Origin: an uncultured bacterium
GTDB taxonomy: Bacteria > Bacteroidota > Bacteroidia > Chitinophagales > Chitinophagaceae
Direction of reading: 5' to 3'
NCBI GenBank assembly: GCA_903957405.1
Contig: CAJBPC010000450.1
Location: forward strand, 1 to 10,184
DNA length: 10,184 nucleotides
Made by a program: the position numbers and the translations under genes. A model generated the notes under the pieces. The model had not been told where the DNA came from, searched no databases, and saw only the letters and a program-made list of their open reading frames with translations. This document shows, one piece after another, positions 1 through 7,187 of this stretch; positions within the stretch are counted from its first letter, which is position 1; each line of letters opens with the position of its first letter.

Positions 1-452
1 ACGATCGCAAGCACCTGATAGAGACCGATCATGAAAGCATGCCTGTACGTGATGTCCTCATCTTCATGCACTTCAGGGGATTTGAAAAAGCGATCAATGA
101 ACAACAGGATGATTCCCCCTGTGAGCAACACGATCGCAATGACCAGCGGCTTTCCGAGGACCACTTCGATATGGCTCTTGAAGGCGGCACCGAAGGCCAG
201 TGCCGGGATGATCGCCACCAACAGCTTGATATAAAATTCGGGTTTTCGGAAGTCGAAGAACTTCTTCCAGTACAGTACGACGACCGAGAGGATGGCGCCA
301 AACTGTATGACGATCTCGAAAAGCTTAGTGAAGGGCTCTTTGTTGATGCCCATGATGGCGGATGTCAGCGCCATGTGGCCAGTGGAGGAGACGGGAAGGA
401 ACTCCGTTATCCCTTCAATAACGGCAAGTACGACGGCCTGGAAGATGTCCAT
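1..452 (-). CDS. uppP: Undecaprenyl-diphosphate phosphatase UppP/BacA, N-terminal part
   Basis: UppP is an integral membrane enzyme that dephosphorylates undecaprenyl diphosphate, returning the lipid carrier for peptidoglycan and surface polymer synthesis. The visible first 150 residues carry the family's acidic motif E13-x3-E17 within EGITEFLPVSSTGHM, including the following His26. After it come hydrophobic segments and the segment FMIGLYQVLAIV that normally precedes the second motif PGxSRS, which lies beyond the left edge. The ATG at 452 places the ExxxE motif at the usual distance from the N terminus. The family is usually about 270 residues, so roughly 45 percent is missing, cut by the window edge and not by mutation. 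It follows the DUF3098 gene on the same strand after 81 bases. A hairpin in that gap could partly separate its transcription from ftsX. The identification is confident. Confidence 0.96.
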   Translation of the reverse strand, partial: MDIFQAVVLAVIEGITEFLPVSSTGHMALTSAIMGINKEPFTKLFEIVIQFGAILSVVVLYWKKFFDFRKPEFYIKLLVAIIPALAFGAAFKSHIEVVLGKPLVIAIVLLTGGIILLFIDRFFKSPEVHEDEDITYRHAFMIGLYQVLAI

Positions 453-490
453 GCGGGTGGGTTTGTGGTGGTTCTTGCACCGAAATGAAA

Positions 491-513
491 AAAGCGATGA
501 TGAACATCGCTTT
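491..513 (-). terminator. Terminator-like hairpin between DUF3098 gene and uppP
   Basis: Read on the minus strand, a perfect 9-bp stem (AAAGCGATG paired with CATCGCTTT, loop TTCAT) runs into six consecutive T residues (493 down to 488). It lies after the DUF3098 stop (534) and before the uppP start (452). This is the form of an intrinsic terminator. Because uppP follows closely on the same strand, it may act as a partial terminator or an RNA-processing or stability element. Confidence 0.6.
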
Positions 514-533
514 CGAAAATGAATGTGCTGGGA

Positions 534-770
534 TCAATCGGCCCGAGGCCTCTTCATGATGGCATATACCTCAATGAGCAGACCTATGATGATCATGACG
601 GGCGCCACCGTGATCCGGCGAGTGCTGTAGACTTCGTTATTGGCGAAGATATTTGGATCTGTACTTTTGCCACCGGCCATCAGGAGAATGCCTGCGAGGA
701 TCACTACGGCACCAATAGCCATCCACATGAAATTTTCCTTTCTGAAGAGTTGATTGTTGTCTTTATACAT
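534..770 (-). CDS. DUF3098 family small inner-membrane protein
   Basis: This is a 78-residue protein with two predicted transmembrane helices (about residues 15-33 and 55-73). Between them is a conserved short loop, MAGGKSTDPNIFANNEVYS, followed by RRITVAPVMIIIGLLIEVYA. This pattern matches DUF3098, a Bacteroidota family of unknown function usually encoded between ftsX and uppP, as here. I chose the ATG at 770. A longer reading from a TTG at 815 adds 15 residues, but the family starts near the chosen Met. It lies 57 bases after the ftsX stop and is likely cotranscribed with ftsX. A role near the division or cell-wall machinery is only suggested by its neighbours. Confidence 0.88.
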   Translation of the reverse strand: MYKDNNQLFRKENFMWMAIGAVVILAGILLMAGGKSTDPNIFANNEVYSTRRITVAPVMIIIGLLIEVYAIMKRPRAD

Positions 771-827
771 AGACTTGATTGTTACGCAAAATAAGGTAAT
801 CTGACCAAACCCCAAATCCCTGCGAAA

Positions 828-1703
828 TCAATACAGTTCATCAAGCTTCATCTTGAGGTATTTCGTCACACTGCGGTGCGTGCTGATGAATGTAATGCCG
901 ATGCCGATGAGCGTCAGCAGCAGGAACAAAAGAAAAAGCCAGGTATTGTCGCGCAGGACCTTTATCTCCGGCAGCCACCAGTTCTCCACGATGTAGATGA
1001 TCACGGAAATGCCCGCGATGGCCAGTAGGGCACTGAACAGGCCGTTGATGACCGCCCGTTTGTCGAAGGGTTTTGAGATGAACCACCTGGTCGCCCCTAC
1101 CATCTGCATCGTCTTGATCAGGAAACGGTTTGAGAACATCGCCAGTTTGATCGTATTGTCGATCAGAATGATCGCAATCAGACAGAGGATCCCCGAAAGG
1201 ACTATCAGGAATATGGCGATCTTACGCACGACATCGTTCAGGTTGCTTACGATGGCATTGGGATACTTCACCTCGCTGACGATGAAGTATTTCGAGATAT
1301 CACCCACGATTCGGTCAAGGCTGTCCTTGTTGACATATTCTGGATCCAGATAGAAATCCACTGATGCGGGAAGCGGATTGTAGTCCAATACCTTGTTCCA
1401 GTCTTCATTGCCCTCTTTGATGAAATTCTTCCGGGCCATCTCTTTGCTCACGTATTCAACTTTGCGTGCATATGGCAGGGATAAAATGTATGTTCTTAGG
1501 GAATCGATCTCTTTCAATCTGCTGCCTTCGCGTATGAAAGTGTTCACCTGAACGCTTCCCTTGAAATAATTCTCCAGTTTGCTGGCATTGATGATGATCC
1601 ATCCCAGTATCCCAAGCAGGAACAAAACCAGCGCCACGCCAAGGATGGCCATGAAATATGAAGGCTTGCTGCGCTTGAGGGATGACTTGCTTATTCCAGA
1701 CAT
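828..1703 (-). CDS. ftsX: Cell division protein FtsX (permease-like subunit of FtsEX)
   Basis: FtsX is the membrane subunit of the FtsEX complex, which uses ATP hydrolysis by FtsE to activate peptidoglycan hydrolases at the division site. The 291-residue product has the expected layout: a short cytoplasmic N terminus, TM1 at about 17-38, an extracytoplasmic domain at about 40-160, TM2 at about 162-181, TM3 at about 217-239 and TM4 at about 255-273. The family signature MQMVGATRWFISKPF lies at 199-213, in the loop between TM2 and TM3. An in-frame GTG at 1751 would add 16 unconserved-looking residues, so I prefer the ATG at 1703. ftsE is not in the window; Bacteroidota commonly encode it elsewhere. 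The gene probably leads the ftsX-DUF3098-uppP cluster and is divergent from leuS. Confidence 0.95.
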   Translation of the reverse strand: MSGISKSSLKRSKPSYFMAILGVALVLFLLGILGWIIINASKLENYFKGSVQVNTFIREGSRLKEIDSLRTYILSLPYARKVEYVSKEMARKNFIKEGNEDWNKVLDYNPLPASVDFYLDPEYVNKDSLDRIVGDISKYFIVSEVKYPNAIVSNLNDVVRKIAIFLIVLSGILCLIAIILIDNTIKLAMFSNRFLIKTMQMVGATRWFISKPFDKRAVINGLFSALLAIAGISVIIYIVENWWLPEIKVLRDNTWLFLLFLLLTLIGIGITFISTHRSVTKYLKMKLDELY

Positions 1704-1764
1704 ATTTTTTGTATTGATGCTTTGTACTTTGACCTCGTTGACCGCGTCCACAATCGCGAATGGA

Positions 1765-1772
1765 CAAATTTA
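1765..1772 (-). promoter_or_regulatory. Candidate -7 box for ftsX
   Basis: The minus strand reads TAAATTTG here, an exact match to the Bacteroidota -7 consensus TAnnTTTG. It would start transcription around base 1758, about 55 bases before the preferred ftsX ATG. No TTG-type -33 element is visible at the expected 19-21 base distance, so this is only a half match. Confidence 0.35.
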
Positions 1773-1792
1773 ATGGTTTTGCGGTGTTTGCG

Positions 1793-1800
1793 TATTTTTG
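1793..1800 (+). promoter_or_regulatory. Candidate -7 box for leuS
   Basis: TATTTTTG fits the Bacteroidota -7 consensus TAnnTTTG, 75 bases before the leuS ATG. Transcription would start near 1805-1807, at the foot of the hairpin at 1805-1820. There is no clear -33 element, and the region overlaps the candidate ftsX promoter in the opposite direction. Confidence 0.3.
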
Positions 1801-1804
1801 CGTT

Positions 1805-1827
1805 CCCTGCGACGTCAGGGTTTTTTT
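1805..1827 (+). terminator. Hairpin plus T7 tract in the leuS leader
   Basis: CCCTG (1805-1809) pairs with CAGGG (1816-1820) around the loop CGACGT, directly followed by seven T residues (1821-1827), 47 bases before the leuS start. The form is that of a short intrinsic terminator on the plus strand. No plus-strand gene lies upstream, so it is either an attenuator of leuS or, if transcription starts near 1806, a 5'-end stem of the leuS mRNA. Confidence 0.45.
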
Positions 1828-1874
1828 GTTAAAAATAAGGGATCAGTGATTCGTGGTCCGAAATCAGTAAATAA

Positions 1875-4652
1875 ATGGAATATCAGTTCAGTGAGATCGA
1901 ACGAAAATGGCAGGAAAAATGGAATGCAGAGGGTGCCTATACTGTTTCCAACGACAGTGACAAGCCTAAATGTTATGTCCTTGATATGTTCCCCTATCCA
2001 AGTGGTGCCGGCCTGCATGTTGGGCATCCCCTCGGATACATCGCCAGCGACATTTATAGCCGGTTTAAAAGGCTGAAAGGCTTCAACGTCCTGCATCCCA
2101 TGGGATATGACTCCTTTGGGCTTCCGGCAGAACAATATGCCATCGAACATGGAATTCCACCCGGTGTTTCCACAGAAAGGAACATCCGAAATTTTCGGGC
2201 ACAACTCGATCGCATCGGATTCTGCTATGACTGGAAAAGGGAAGTGCGCACCAGCGATGCGGCGTATTACAAATGGACGCAGTGGGTCTTCCTTCAGCTT
2301 TTCGACAGTTGGTACGATAAAACGAAGCAAAAGGCCGAGCGCATTGCCGTGCTTGAGGAGATCTTCTTGCGCTCCGGCAATCGGGAACATCCCTGTCCGG
2401 GTGATCGCACCCTGCTTTTCTCTGCTGGCGAATGGAAGGAATTCGATGCAAAGAAGCGTCACGATGTGTTGATGAACTACAGGCTCGCATATTGCGGATA
2501 CGGAGAGGTGAACTGGTGCGAGGTGCTGGGGACCGTGCTTGCGAATGATGAAGTCGTGAACGGCGTCAGTGAGCGTGGAGGACACCCGGTCGTCAAACGC
2601 ACCCTCCGGCAATGGTATCTGCGTATTACGGACTATGCGGACCGTCTGCTGGCAGGCCTGGAAACGGTCGATTTCAGCGAGAGTATGAAAGACATGCAAT
2701 CCAACTGGATCGGGAAGAGCTATGGGGCAGAGATTGATTTCAGTGTCCGTCCGCATGATGGCGATGAGCCATCAAAAGCGATCATCAAAGTCTACACGAC
2801 CCGCCCTGACACGATCTTCGGGGTAGACTTCCTCGTCATAGCGCCAGAGCACGAACAGGTTCCCTCCCTGATATCATCGTCGCAGCAGGGTGAGGTGGAA
2901 GCATACCTGGCATATGTCAACAGCCGCAGCGAACGGGAACGCATGGCCGAGAAAAAGATTTCCGGCGCTTTCACCGGCAGCCATTGCATACATCCTTTCA
3001 CCGGCAATTTAGTACCTGTTTGGATCAGTGAGTATGTTCTCGCAGGTTATGGGACCGGGGCGATCATGGCAGTCCCTTGCGGTGACGAACGCGACCATCG
3101 TTTTGCACAGTATTTCGGACTTCCGGTCACCAACATCATAGGTTCCCATTACAACGGTTCAGAGGCGAACCCCACAAAGGATGCCACTTTGGAGAACAGT
3201 GATTTTTTGAATGGCATGCTCATGCGGGATGCCATGTCCGTCGCCCTTGAGCGCCTTGAAGCGGACGGTTGTGGTAAGCGCCAGGTAAATTACAGGATGC
3301 GTGACGCTGCCTTCAGCCGCCAGCGCTATTGGGGCGAACCCTTTCCCATCGTCTGGAAAGACGGCATGGCCCAGGCCATGGCAGAGGACCAGCTGCCGGT
3401 TGTCCTCCCTCCGCTTGATGACCTGCGTCCGGGAGCGGGTGGCGAAGGCCCTCTGGCAAATCTGGAAGACTGGAAAGTATTCGATGGGGGGATGCGGGAA
3501 GTCAATACCATGCCCGGTTACGCCGGCAGCAGCTGGTATTTTCTCCGGTATATGGATCCCCGTAACGAAGTGGAATTCTGCAGCCGGAAAGCAAGTGATT
3601 ACTGGGGTCAGGTGGATCTCTACGTGGGTGGCACGGAACATGCCGTCGGGCATCTTCTGTATAGCCGCATGTGGACAAAAGTGATGTTCGATCTGGGATG
3701 TATCGGATTCGATGAGCCGTTCCGCAGGCTGGTGAACCAGGGAAAGATCGGCGGGGATTCGAGGATCGCCTATCGCATTCGGGGCACCCATGAATTCGTA
3801 TCATACGGACTGAAGGATGACTATGAGACGGATGAGATCCATGTGGACATATCCATGGTGGACGGTGTGGAGCTGAATACAGAAGCATTCAGCAAATGGC
3901 GGCCCGATCTGCATGATGCGACATTCATCCTCGAGGATGGCAAATACCGTTGCGGTAGCCGCCTGGAGAAAATGAGCAAGCGCTACCACAACGTCGTTAA
4001 TCCCGATGAAGTGGTGGACCGATACGGTGCTGACACATTCCGGATGTACGAGATGTTCCTTGGGCCCGTCGAACAAGACAAGCCATGGGATACAAAGGGC
4101 ATCGAAGGTGTCCATCGGTTCATCCGAAAACTCTGGCGGCTTTTCATGCATGAGGAAAAGGGACTTGTTGTCACGCATGACGAACCAACGGATGCCGAAT
4201 GGAAGGCGCTCTACAGGTTGGTTCGCAAGGTCGAAGATGATACGGAGCGTTTTTCCTTCAATACGGCTGTGAGTCAGTTCATGATTGCTGTGAACGAGCT
4301 GAGCGACCTGAAATGCCATAAAATCCGGGTATTGGAGAAGCTCCTGGTAGTACTTTCGCCCTATGCGCCGCATGTCTGCGAGGAGCTATGGGCCATCATA
4401 GGGCATGAGGACGGCGTTTTGATGCAGTCATTTCCGCATGTGGAGGAGAAATACCTGATAGAGACCAGCAAACTTTACCCGGTCGCCATCAACGGAAAGA
4501 CAAGATCTGAGATGTCGATCTCCCTGGACGTCAGTCAGGCTGATGTGGAATCCATGGTGCTGGCTGATGCAGTGGTGCAGAAATGGCTTGACGGAAAGGC
4601 GCCTAAGAAAATCATTTATGTGAAGAACAAGATGATCAACATCGTTGTGTGA
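1875..4652 (+). CDS. leuS: Leucine--tRNA ligase (LeuRS)
   Basis: This class I cytoplasmic aminoacyl-tRNA synthetase charges tRNA-Leu. In the 925-residue product, the HIGH motif appears as HVGH (48-51) in PYPSGAGLHVGHPLGY. The CP1 editing domain shows its threonine-rich TTRPDT (308-313) and GTGAIMAVPCGDERD (393-407) with the conserved aspartate. The catalytic KMSKS loop reads KMSKR (699-703), followed by YHNVVNPDEVVDRYGADT. A Bacteroidota-type leucine-specific insertion precedes it at about 620-695, and the anticodon-binding and C-terminal regions end in NKMINIVV. The ATG at 1875 gives the family's usual N terminus; the leader AGTAAATAA has no Shine-Dalgarno sequence, as is normal in Bacteroidota. 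The length is normal and there is no disruption. It stands divergent from ftsX. The 168-residue gene follows after 83 bases and could share its transcript. Confidence 0.98.
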   Translation: MEYQFSEIERKWQEKWNAEGAYTVSNDSDKPKCYVLDMFPYPSGAGLHVGHPLGYIASDIYSRFKRLKGFNVLHPMGYDSFGLPAEQYAIEHGIPPGVSTERNIRNFRAQLDRIGFCYDWKREVRTSDAAYYKWTQWVFLQLFDSWYDKTKQKAERIAVLEEIFLRSGNREHPCPGDRTLLFSAGEWKEFDAKKRHDVLMNYRLAYCGYGEVNWCEVLGTVLANDEVVNGVSERGGHPVVKRTLRQWYLRITDYADRLLAGLETVDFSESMKDMQSNWIGKSYGAEIDFSVRPHDGDEPSKAIIKVYTTRPDTIFGVDFLVIAPEHEQVPSLISSSQQGEVEAYLAYVNSRSERERMAEKKISGAFTGSHCIHPFTGNLVPVWISEYVLAGYGTGAIMAVPCGDERDHRFAQYFGLPVTNIIGSHYNGSEANPTKDATLENSDFLNGMLMRDAMSVALERLEADGCGKRQVNYRMRDAAFSRQRYWGEPFPIVWKDGMAQAMAEDQLPVVLPPLDDLRPGAGGEGPLANLEDWKVFDGGMREVNTMPGYAGSSWYFLRYMDPRNEVEFCSRKASDYWGQVDLYVGGTEHAVGHLLYSRMWTKVMFDLGCIGFDEPFRRLVNQGKIGGDSRIAYRIRGTHEFVSYGLKDDYETDEIHVDISMVDGVELNTEAFSKWRPDLHDATFILEDGKYRCGSRLEKMSKRYHNVVNPDEVVDRYGADTFRMYEMFLGPVEQDKPWDTKGIEGVHRFIRKLWRLFMHEEKGLVVTHDEPTDAEWKALYRLVRKVEDDTERFSFNTAVSQFMIAVNELSDLKCHKIRVLEKLLVVLSPYAPHVCEELWAIIGHEDGVLMQSFPHVEEKYLIETSKLYPVAINGKTRSEMSISLDVSQADVESMVLADAVVQKWLDGKAPKKIIYVKNKMINIVV

Positions 4653-4735
4653 ATGATCGATTCATTTTGAAAAGGTCTTTACGCCATTGCAAACAAATGC
4701 AAACCCAAACCTGTTATATCAAAAATTAAAATTCC

Positions 4736-5242
4736 ATGGCCACAGCCAATCCATTCCTGATTGATGCACTTAGAGAGACCGCTTCCCGGCTTGCCAATGG
4801 CGCAGACTACGCATGGGGCAACCACGGTTCATGCAACTGCGGCAATCTCTTGCAGGTTGTGACATCGATGAACAAAACGGAGATCCTGCGCCTGGCGCAT
4901 ACGGGTATAGGGGAATGGACGGAACTGGCGGATGAATATTGCAGCGTGAGCAACCTGCCTGCAGATCAGCTTGTCGGAGAACTCATGAAACATGGACTGA
5001 CGCCCAGCGATGTGCATCATATTGAGTACCTCGACGACCGGGATGTGCTTGAGAGGCTTTCCGGAGGCTTCAGATGGCTGCAGCGGAATGTCAGGGAGGA
5101 TGTTGTGGTTTATCTGGAAACCATGGCCGAAATGCTGCAGGAACGTTTTGAGCTGGAAGCCGCCAGGAACATGGTCAAGGACATTTTGGAAAGCGGTGTG
5201 CAACGCAGGGAAACCAAAACGGCGGCAGCATTCCCCGGTTGA
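4736..5242 (+). CDS. Conserved-looking hypothetical protein with CNCG motif
   Basis: I do not recognise a named family. The 168-residue product is soluble, acidic and mostly helical, with no signal peptide or membrane segment. Its most striking part is YAWGNHGSCNCGNLLQVVT (residues 25-43), with Cys33 and Cys35 in a C-N-C-G motif, His30 nearby and a further Cys69 in DEYCSV. These could form a small metal or redox site, though this is inference. The second half (about 90-150) looks like a helical region and the last 15 residues look disordered. The ATG at 4736 is the first in frame. The 83-base gap from leuS contains no clear terminator, so readthrough from leuS is possible. It converges on the membrane protein gene, with only 8 bases between the two stops. 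Codon use resembles leuS, supporting a real gene. Confidence 0.82.
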   Translation: MATANPFLIDALRETASRLANGADYAWGNHGSCNCGNLLQVVTSMNKTEILRLAHTGIGEWTELADEYCSVSNLPADQLVGELMKHGLTPSDVHHIEYLDDRDVLERLSGGFRWLQRNVREDVVVYLETMAEMLQERFELEAARNMVKDILESGVQRRETKTAAAFPG

Positions 5243-5250
5243 ACACGACA

Positions 5251-5940
5251 TCACCGGGATGGTGTCACAAGCTCCGGATAATATACCCGGATCTTCTTCC
5301 TCACATCAAGATTCAATTGGTATTGAGTGATGATGGCCACGGCATAAAACGAAATGAATATGGAAGTCAGTATCGATTGATATGGTTGAAGTGCCTGCTC
5401 AACATTGTCACGAAAGAATACATCATGGACGATCCCATTCAGGTAGAGTGGTAGATACACCCAGCTGGACTGATACGTGAAACTGGCTAGGATTAGTTTT
5501 TTCTTTTTTGAAAGCCTTGACATTTCGATGCCGTTATGAATTGATAAGATCAATGCGGCAATCATCAAAAGCGTCATTGATATTGATATCCACAAAGCCC
5601 CGGATTCTTTACATGCTATAAAAAGGATTATTGCAAGTAGGATCGTGAGTCCTATTTTAGGCCATCTGAAATGTGATTTCAATGCTCCGTAGTACGTCCT
5701 CCGTTGCATCTGGTAGACGCTTGCCATTCTCTCCGATACGATCCTGGAGAAACCGAAGATCCCGTATCCTTCGTACACATCTCGCAGTGCGGTGTCGAAC
5801 CCAAGGGAAGGATCTTTCGCCATGCGATCTTCAATGGCATTTGCGAGCTTATCTACCAGTTCGACCTGCACATCATACCATCTGACATATTTTTTTTCGC
5901 AAAAGGCAAAGAGTTCCCCGATCTGTTCTTCTGAAAGCAT
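5251..5940 (-). CDS. Four-helix membrane protein of unknown function
   Basis: The 229-residue product has a soluble N-terminal region (1-90) with the pattern FCEKKYVRWYDVQVELVDKL followed by ANAIEDRM and an acidic, aromatic-rich stretch ending EGYGIFGFSRIVSERM. Four hydrophobic segments follow, at about 94-110, 114-133, 148-168 and 187-206, and a basic cytoplasmic-looking tail. I recall similar N-terminal patterns in Bacteroidota proteins without known function, but I cannot name a family. The ATG at 5940 is the natural start. Only 11 bases upstream ends a frame-disrupted coding remnant on the same strand, so this gene may once have been the second gene of an operon. It is convergent with the 4736 gene, with no room for a separate terminator between them. 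Base composition is more AT-rich than leuS. Confidence 0.8.
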   Translation of the reverse strand: MLSEEQIGELFAFCEKKYVRWYDVQVELVDKLANAIEDRMAKDPSLGFDTALRDVYEGYGIFGFSRIVSERMASVYQMQRRTYYGALKSHFRWPKIGLTILLAIILFIACKESGALWISISMTLLMIAALILSIHNGIEMSRLSKKKKLILASFTYQSSWVYLPLYLNGIVHDVFFRDNVEQALQPYQSILTSIFISFYAVAIITQYQLNLDVRKKIRVYYPELVTPSR

Positions 5941-5951
5941 GTCAGGCTGTT

Positions 5952-6211
5952 TTAGACGACAGGATCATTTGCATAGTTTGGTTGAATGCCGATTGTTCGG
6001 ATATACTCTTCTTCGACTTTTTTACCTGTGGACAAGAGGGTGTATTGCTTTCGCATTTGGTTTCCAATATCTTCCAATTCTGATATTACGATCCCTTCCG
6101 GCTCCGGTTTGTACAGCAATGAATAGCGTGAGGCCTATTTGCAAATGGATTCACCGCTAGTGAGTTCATTTGCTTTTTTGCGAGATCTATTAAACGTACA
6201 TCTTCCCATGC
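5952..6211 (-). pseudogene. Frame-disrupted coding remnant upstream of the membrane protein gene
   Basis: On the minus strand, 60 protein-like codons (6134 to the TAA at 5954-5952) read without a stop. They contain KPEPEGIVISELEDIG and YTLLSTGKKVEEEYIRTIGI and end in NDPVV, 11 bases before the 5940 start. In that frame a TAG (6137-6135) lies immediately upstream. In the neighbouring frame, from 6211 to about 6138, the sequence reads WEDVRLIDLAKKQMNSLAVN then PFAN and then degenerates. A single -1 shift near 6135 would join the two into one chain of about 85 residues; a TAA at 6214-6212 closes it upstream. I read this as the C-terminal part of a decayed gene or an assembly error. The family is not recognised. 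No intact start is visible. Confidence 0.4.
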
Positions 6212-6394
6212 TTAGAAAACAGGTTGAAGACTATACATTCCAAACAACACCTGAAAAAATCGTGAGAGCCTATAATTCATCATGTCTGGTCAAATCTGCA
6301 TGAACATCAGAAGCATGGATTACCGATGCATGAAACATAAAAAAAACCGATCTGTTCGATCAGTTTTTTTTATGTTTTCGTAGCAGATCTCTAA
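5955..6394. other. Region without an intact gene
   Basis: Apart from the coding remnant (5952-6211) and the terminator hairpin (6333-6377), I see nothing supported here. A 22-codon minus-strand reading (6280 to 6212) and plus-strand open stretches lack protein-like features. No tRNA-like structure or repeat array is apparent. Confidence 0.5.
6333..6377 (-). terminator. Strong terminator hairpin after the YegP-like gene
   Basis: A long inverted repeat: bases 6333-6352 pair with 6358-6377 around the loop TGTTC (6353-6357). The only imperfection is the pair 6348/6362, which is a G-U wobble in minus-strand RNA. The core ACTGATC/GATCGGT is followed on the minus strand by eight T residues. It starts 18 bases after the stop of the YegP-like gene, which it most likely terminates. 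An A-tract on the other side allows it to work in both directions. Confidence 0.85.
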
Positions 6395-6733
6395 TCACTT
6401 TGATTTTGTGATATCAACGATCTTCGCTGCACGCGCTTTTTTCTTCAGTATTTTGATTGTTTTTTCCATGGATTCCTCATCGTTGAAAGTACTGCTCACT
6501 CCGATGACCCTGCCGTTATGAGACAGAAGATTGAAGAATGCCTTGCCGTTTCTTCCCTTCTTCCTGTCGTATTGTTCGTCTGCAGGTGCATTGTTCTGGA
6601 CGGAATTGATTCCGATTTTGCAACCTTGTTTGCTGCCGTATCCCTGCCCTGAGAGCATCAATTCTCCAGTTGTTTCAACGAGGCTAAATTGGAACGTGCC
6701 GTTTTTTTGCCTGTCGATGATGAATTTTGTCAT
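6395..6733 (-). CDS. DUF1508 (YegP/UPF0339) protein
   Basis: The 112-residue cytoplasmic protein contains two imperfect copies of the short beta-rich UPF0339 repeat. The first, at about 11-50, reads NGTFQFSLVETTGELMLSGQ and continues GYGSKQGCKIGINSVQNNAP. The second, at about 64-105, includes GKAFFNLLSHNGRVIGVS. The tandem arrangement matches E. coli YegP (also about 110 residues), whose biochemical role is not established. The C-terminal tail is lysine-rich (KILKKKARAAK). The ATG at 6733 is the only sensible start. It appears to be a single-gene unit, with a candidate -7 box about 55 bases upstream and a strong hairpin terminator immediately downstream. Confidence 0.93.
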   Translation of the reverse strand: MTKFIIDRQKNGTFQFSLVETTGELMLSGQGYGSKQGCKIGINSVQNNAPADEQYDRKKGRNGKAFFNLLSHNGRVIGVSSTFNDEESMEKTIKILKKKARAAKIVDITKSK

Positions 6734-7187
6734 TTTGATATTTGATTGGTAAGAGGATAATTTCTTCTACGAGAAAATTTATAAATAGCAAATTTAATCT
6801 AAAAAAAGGAATGAAAACCTTTAATTTGTTTCATATTTCTTACTTTGACATAAAAATGACTTTTATCATTGACCATTCGAGTGCATGGGATGTCTATTTG
6901 TCGGGTATATGATCTAATGGCAAGTAAATAAAGGCTAGTAAATGTATGGCTTTCGGTGTTCAAACTATGAAGGAGTAGCAGCCTCATCCTAACGATATCA
7001 GGGTTCTTTTAATTGTATCCATTCTATCTTTTATATTCAAGAACGAAAGGAATATGCGTCATACGGCATGGTAGCGTATATTTCTGATGGATCTTGATTT
7101 TTATTTCCTGCCTGCTAATAACTATACAGACTGCATGTGACAAGTACTTTATCGAATGGGCATCCTAATACGAATTCATTTGTCGTC
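6734..7187. other. AT-rich intergenic region, no gene supported
   Basis: About 450 bases separate the YegP-like gene from the stop of the secreted protein gene. The longest minus-strand reading (62 codons, 6987-6799) has low complexity and unusual composition, and no homology I recognise. No tRNA, repeat array or clear hairpin was found. The part nearest 6733 contains the candidate promoter of the YegP-like gene. Confidence 0.55.
6789..6796 (-). promoter_or_regulatory. Candidate -7 box for the YegP-like gene
   Basis: The minus strand reads TAAATTTG, matching TAnnTTTG, 55 bases before the ATG at 6733 and embedded in AT-rich DNA. The distance and box are the same as proposed for ftsX. No TTG -33 element is visible at the right spacing, so support is partial. 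Confidence 0.35.

Noticed and set aside
39..488. 149-codon plus-strand open frame opposite uppP
   Set aside because: It is antisense to the conserved UppP motif region; the translation is Asp/Gly/His-rich with no domain.
1704..1751. Sixteen-residue N-terminal extension of FtsX from a GTG
   Set aside because: It overlaps the proposed transcription start region, and the ATG at 1703 gives the normal short N terminus before TM1.
1815..2756. 313-codon minus-strand open frame over the start of leuS
   Set aside because: It is antisense to a clearly coding leuS frame with all synthetase motifs; its translation is rich in Pro, His and Phe and shows no domain.
3159..3791. 210-codon minus-strand open frame inside leuS
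   Set aside because: It is the antisense shadow of conserved catalytic-domain sequence and has no recognisable protein features.
6857..6913. Short plus-strand reading beginning MTFIIDHSS, similar to the start of the YegP-like protein (MTKFIIDR)
   Set aside because: It stops after 18 codons and the similarity covers only the first few residues, so it cannot be told from chance.
6799..6987. 62-codon minus-strand reading in the AT-rich gap
   Set aside because: The composition is unlike the neighbouring genes, no family is recognised, and it lacks clear start signals.
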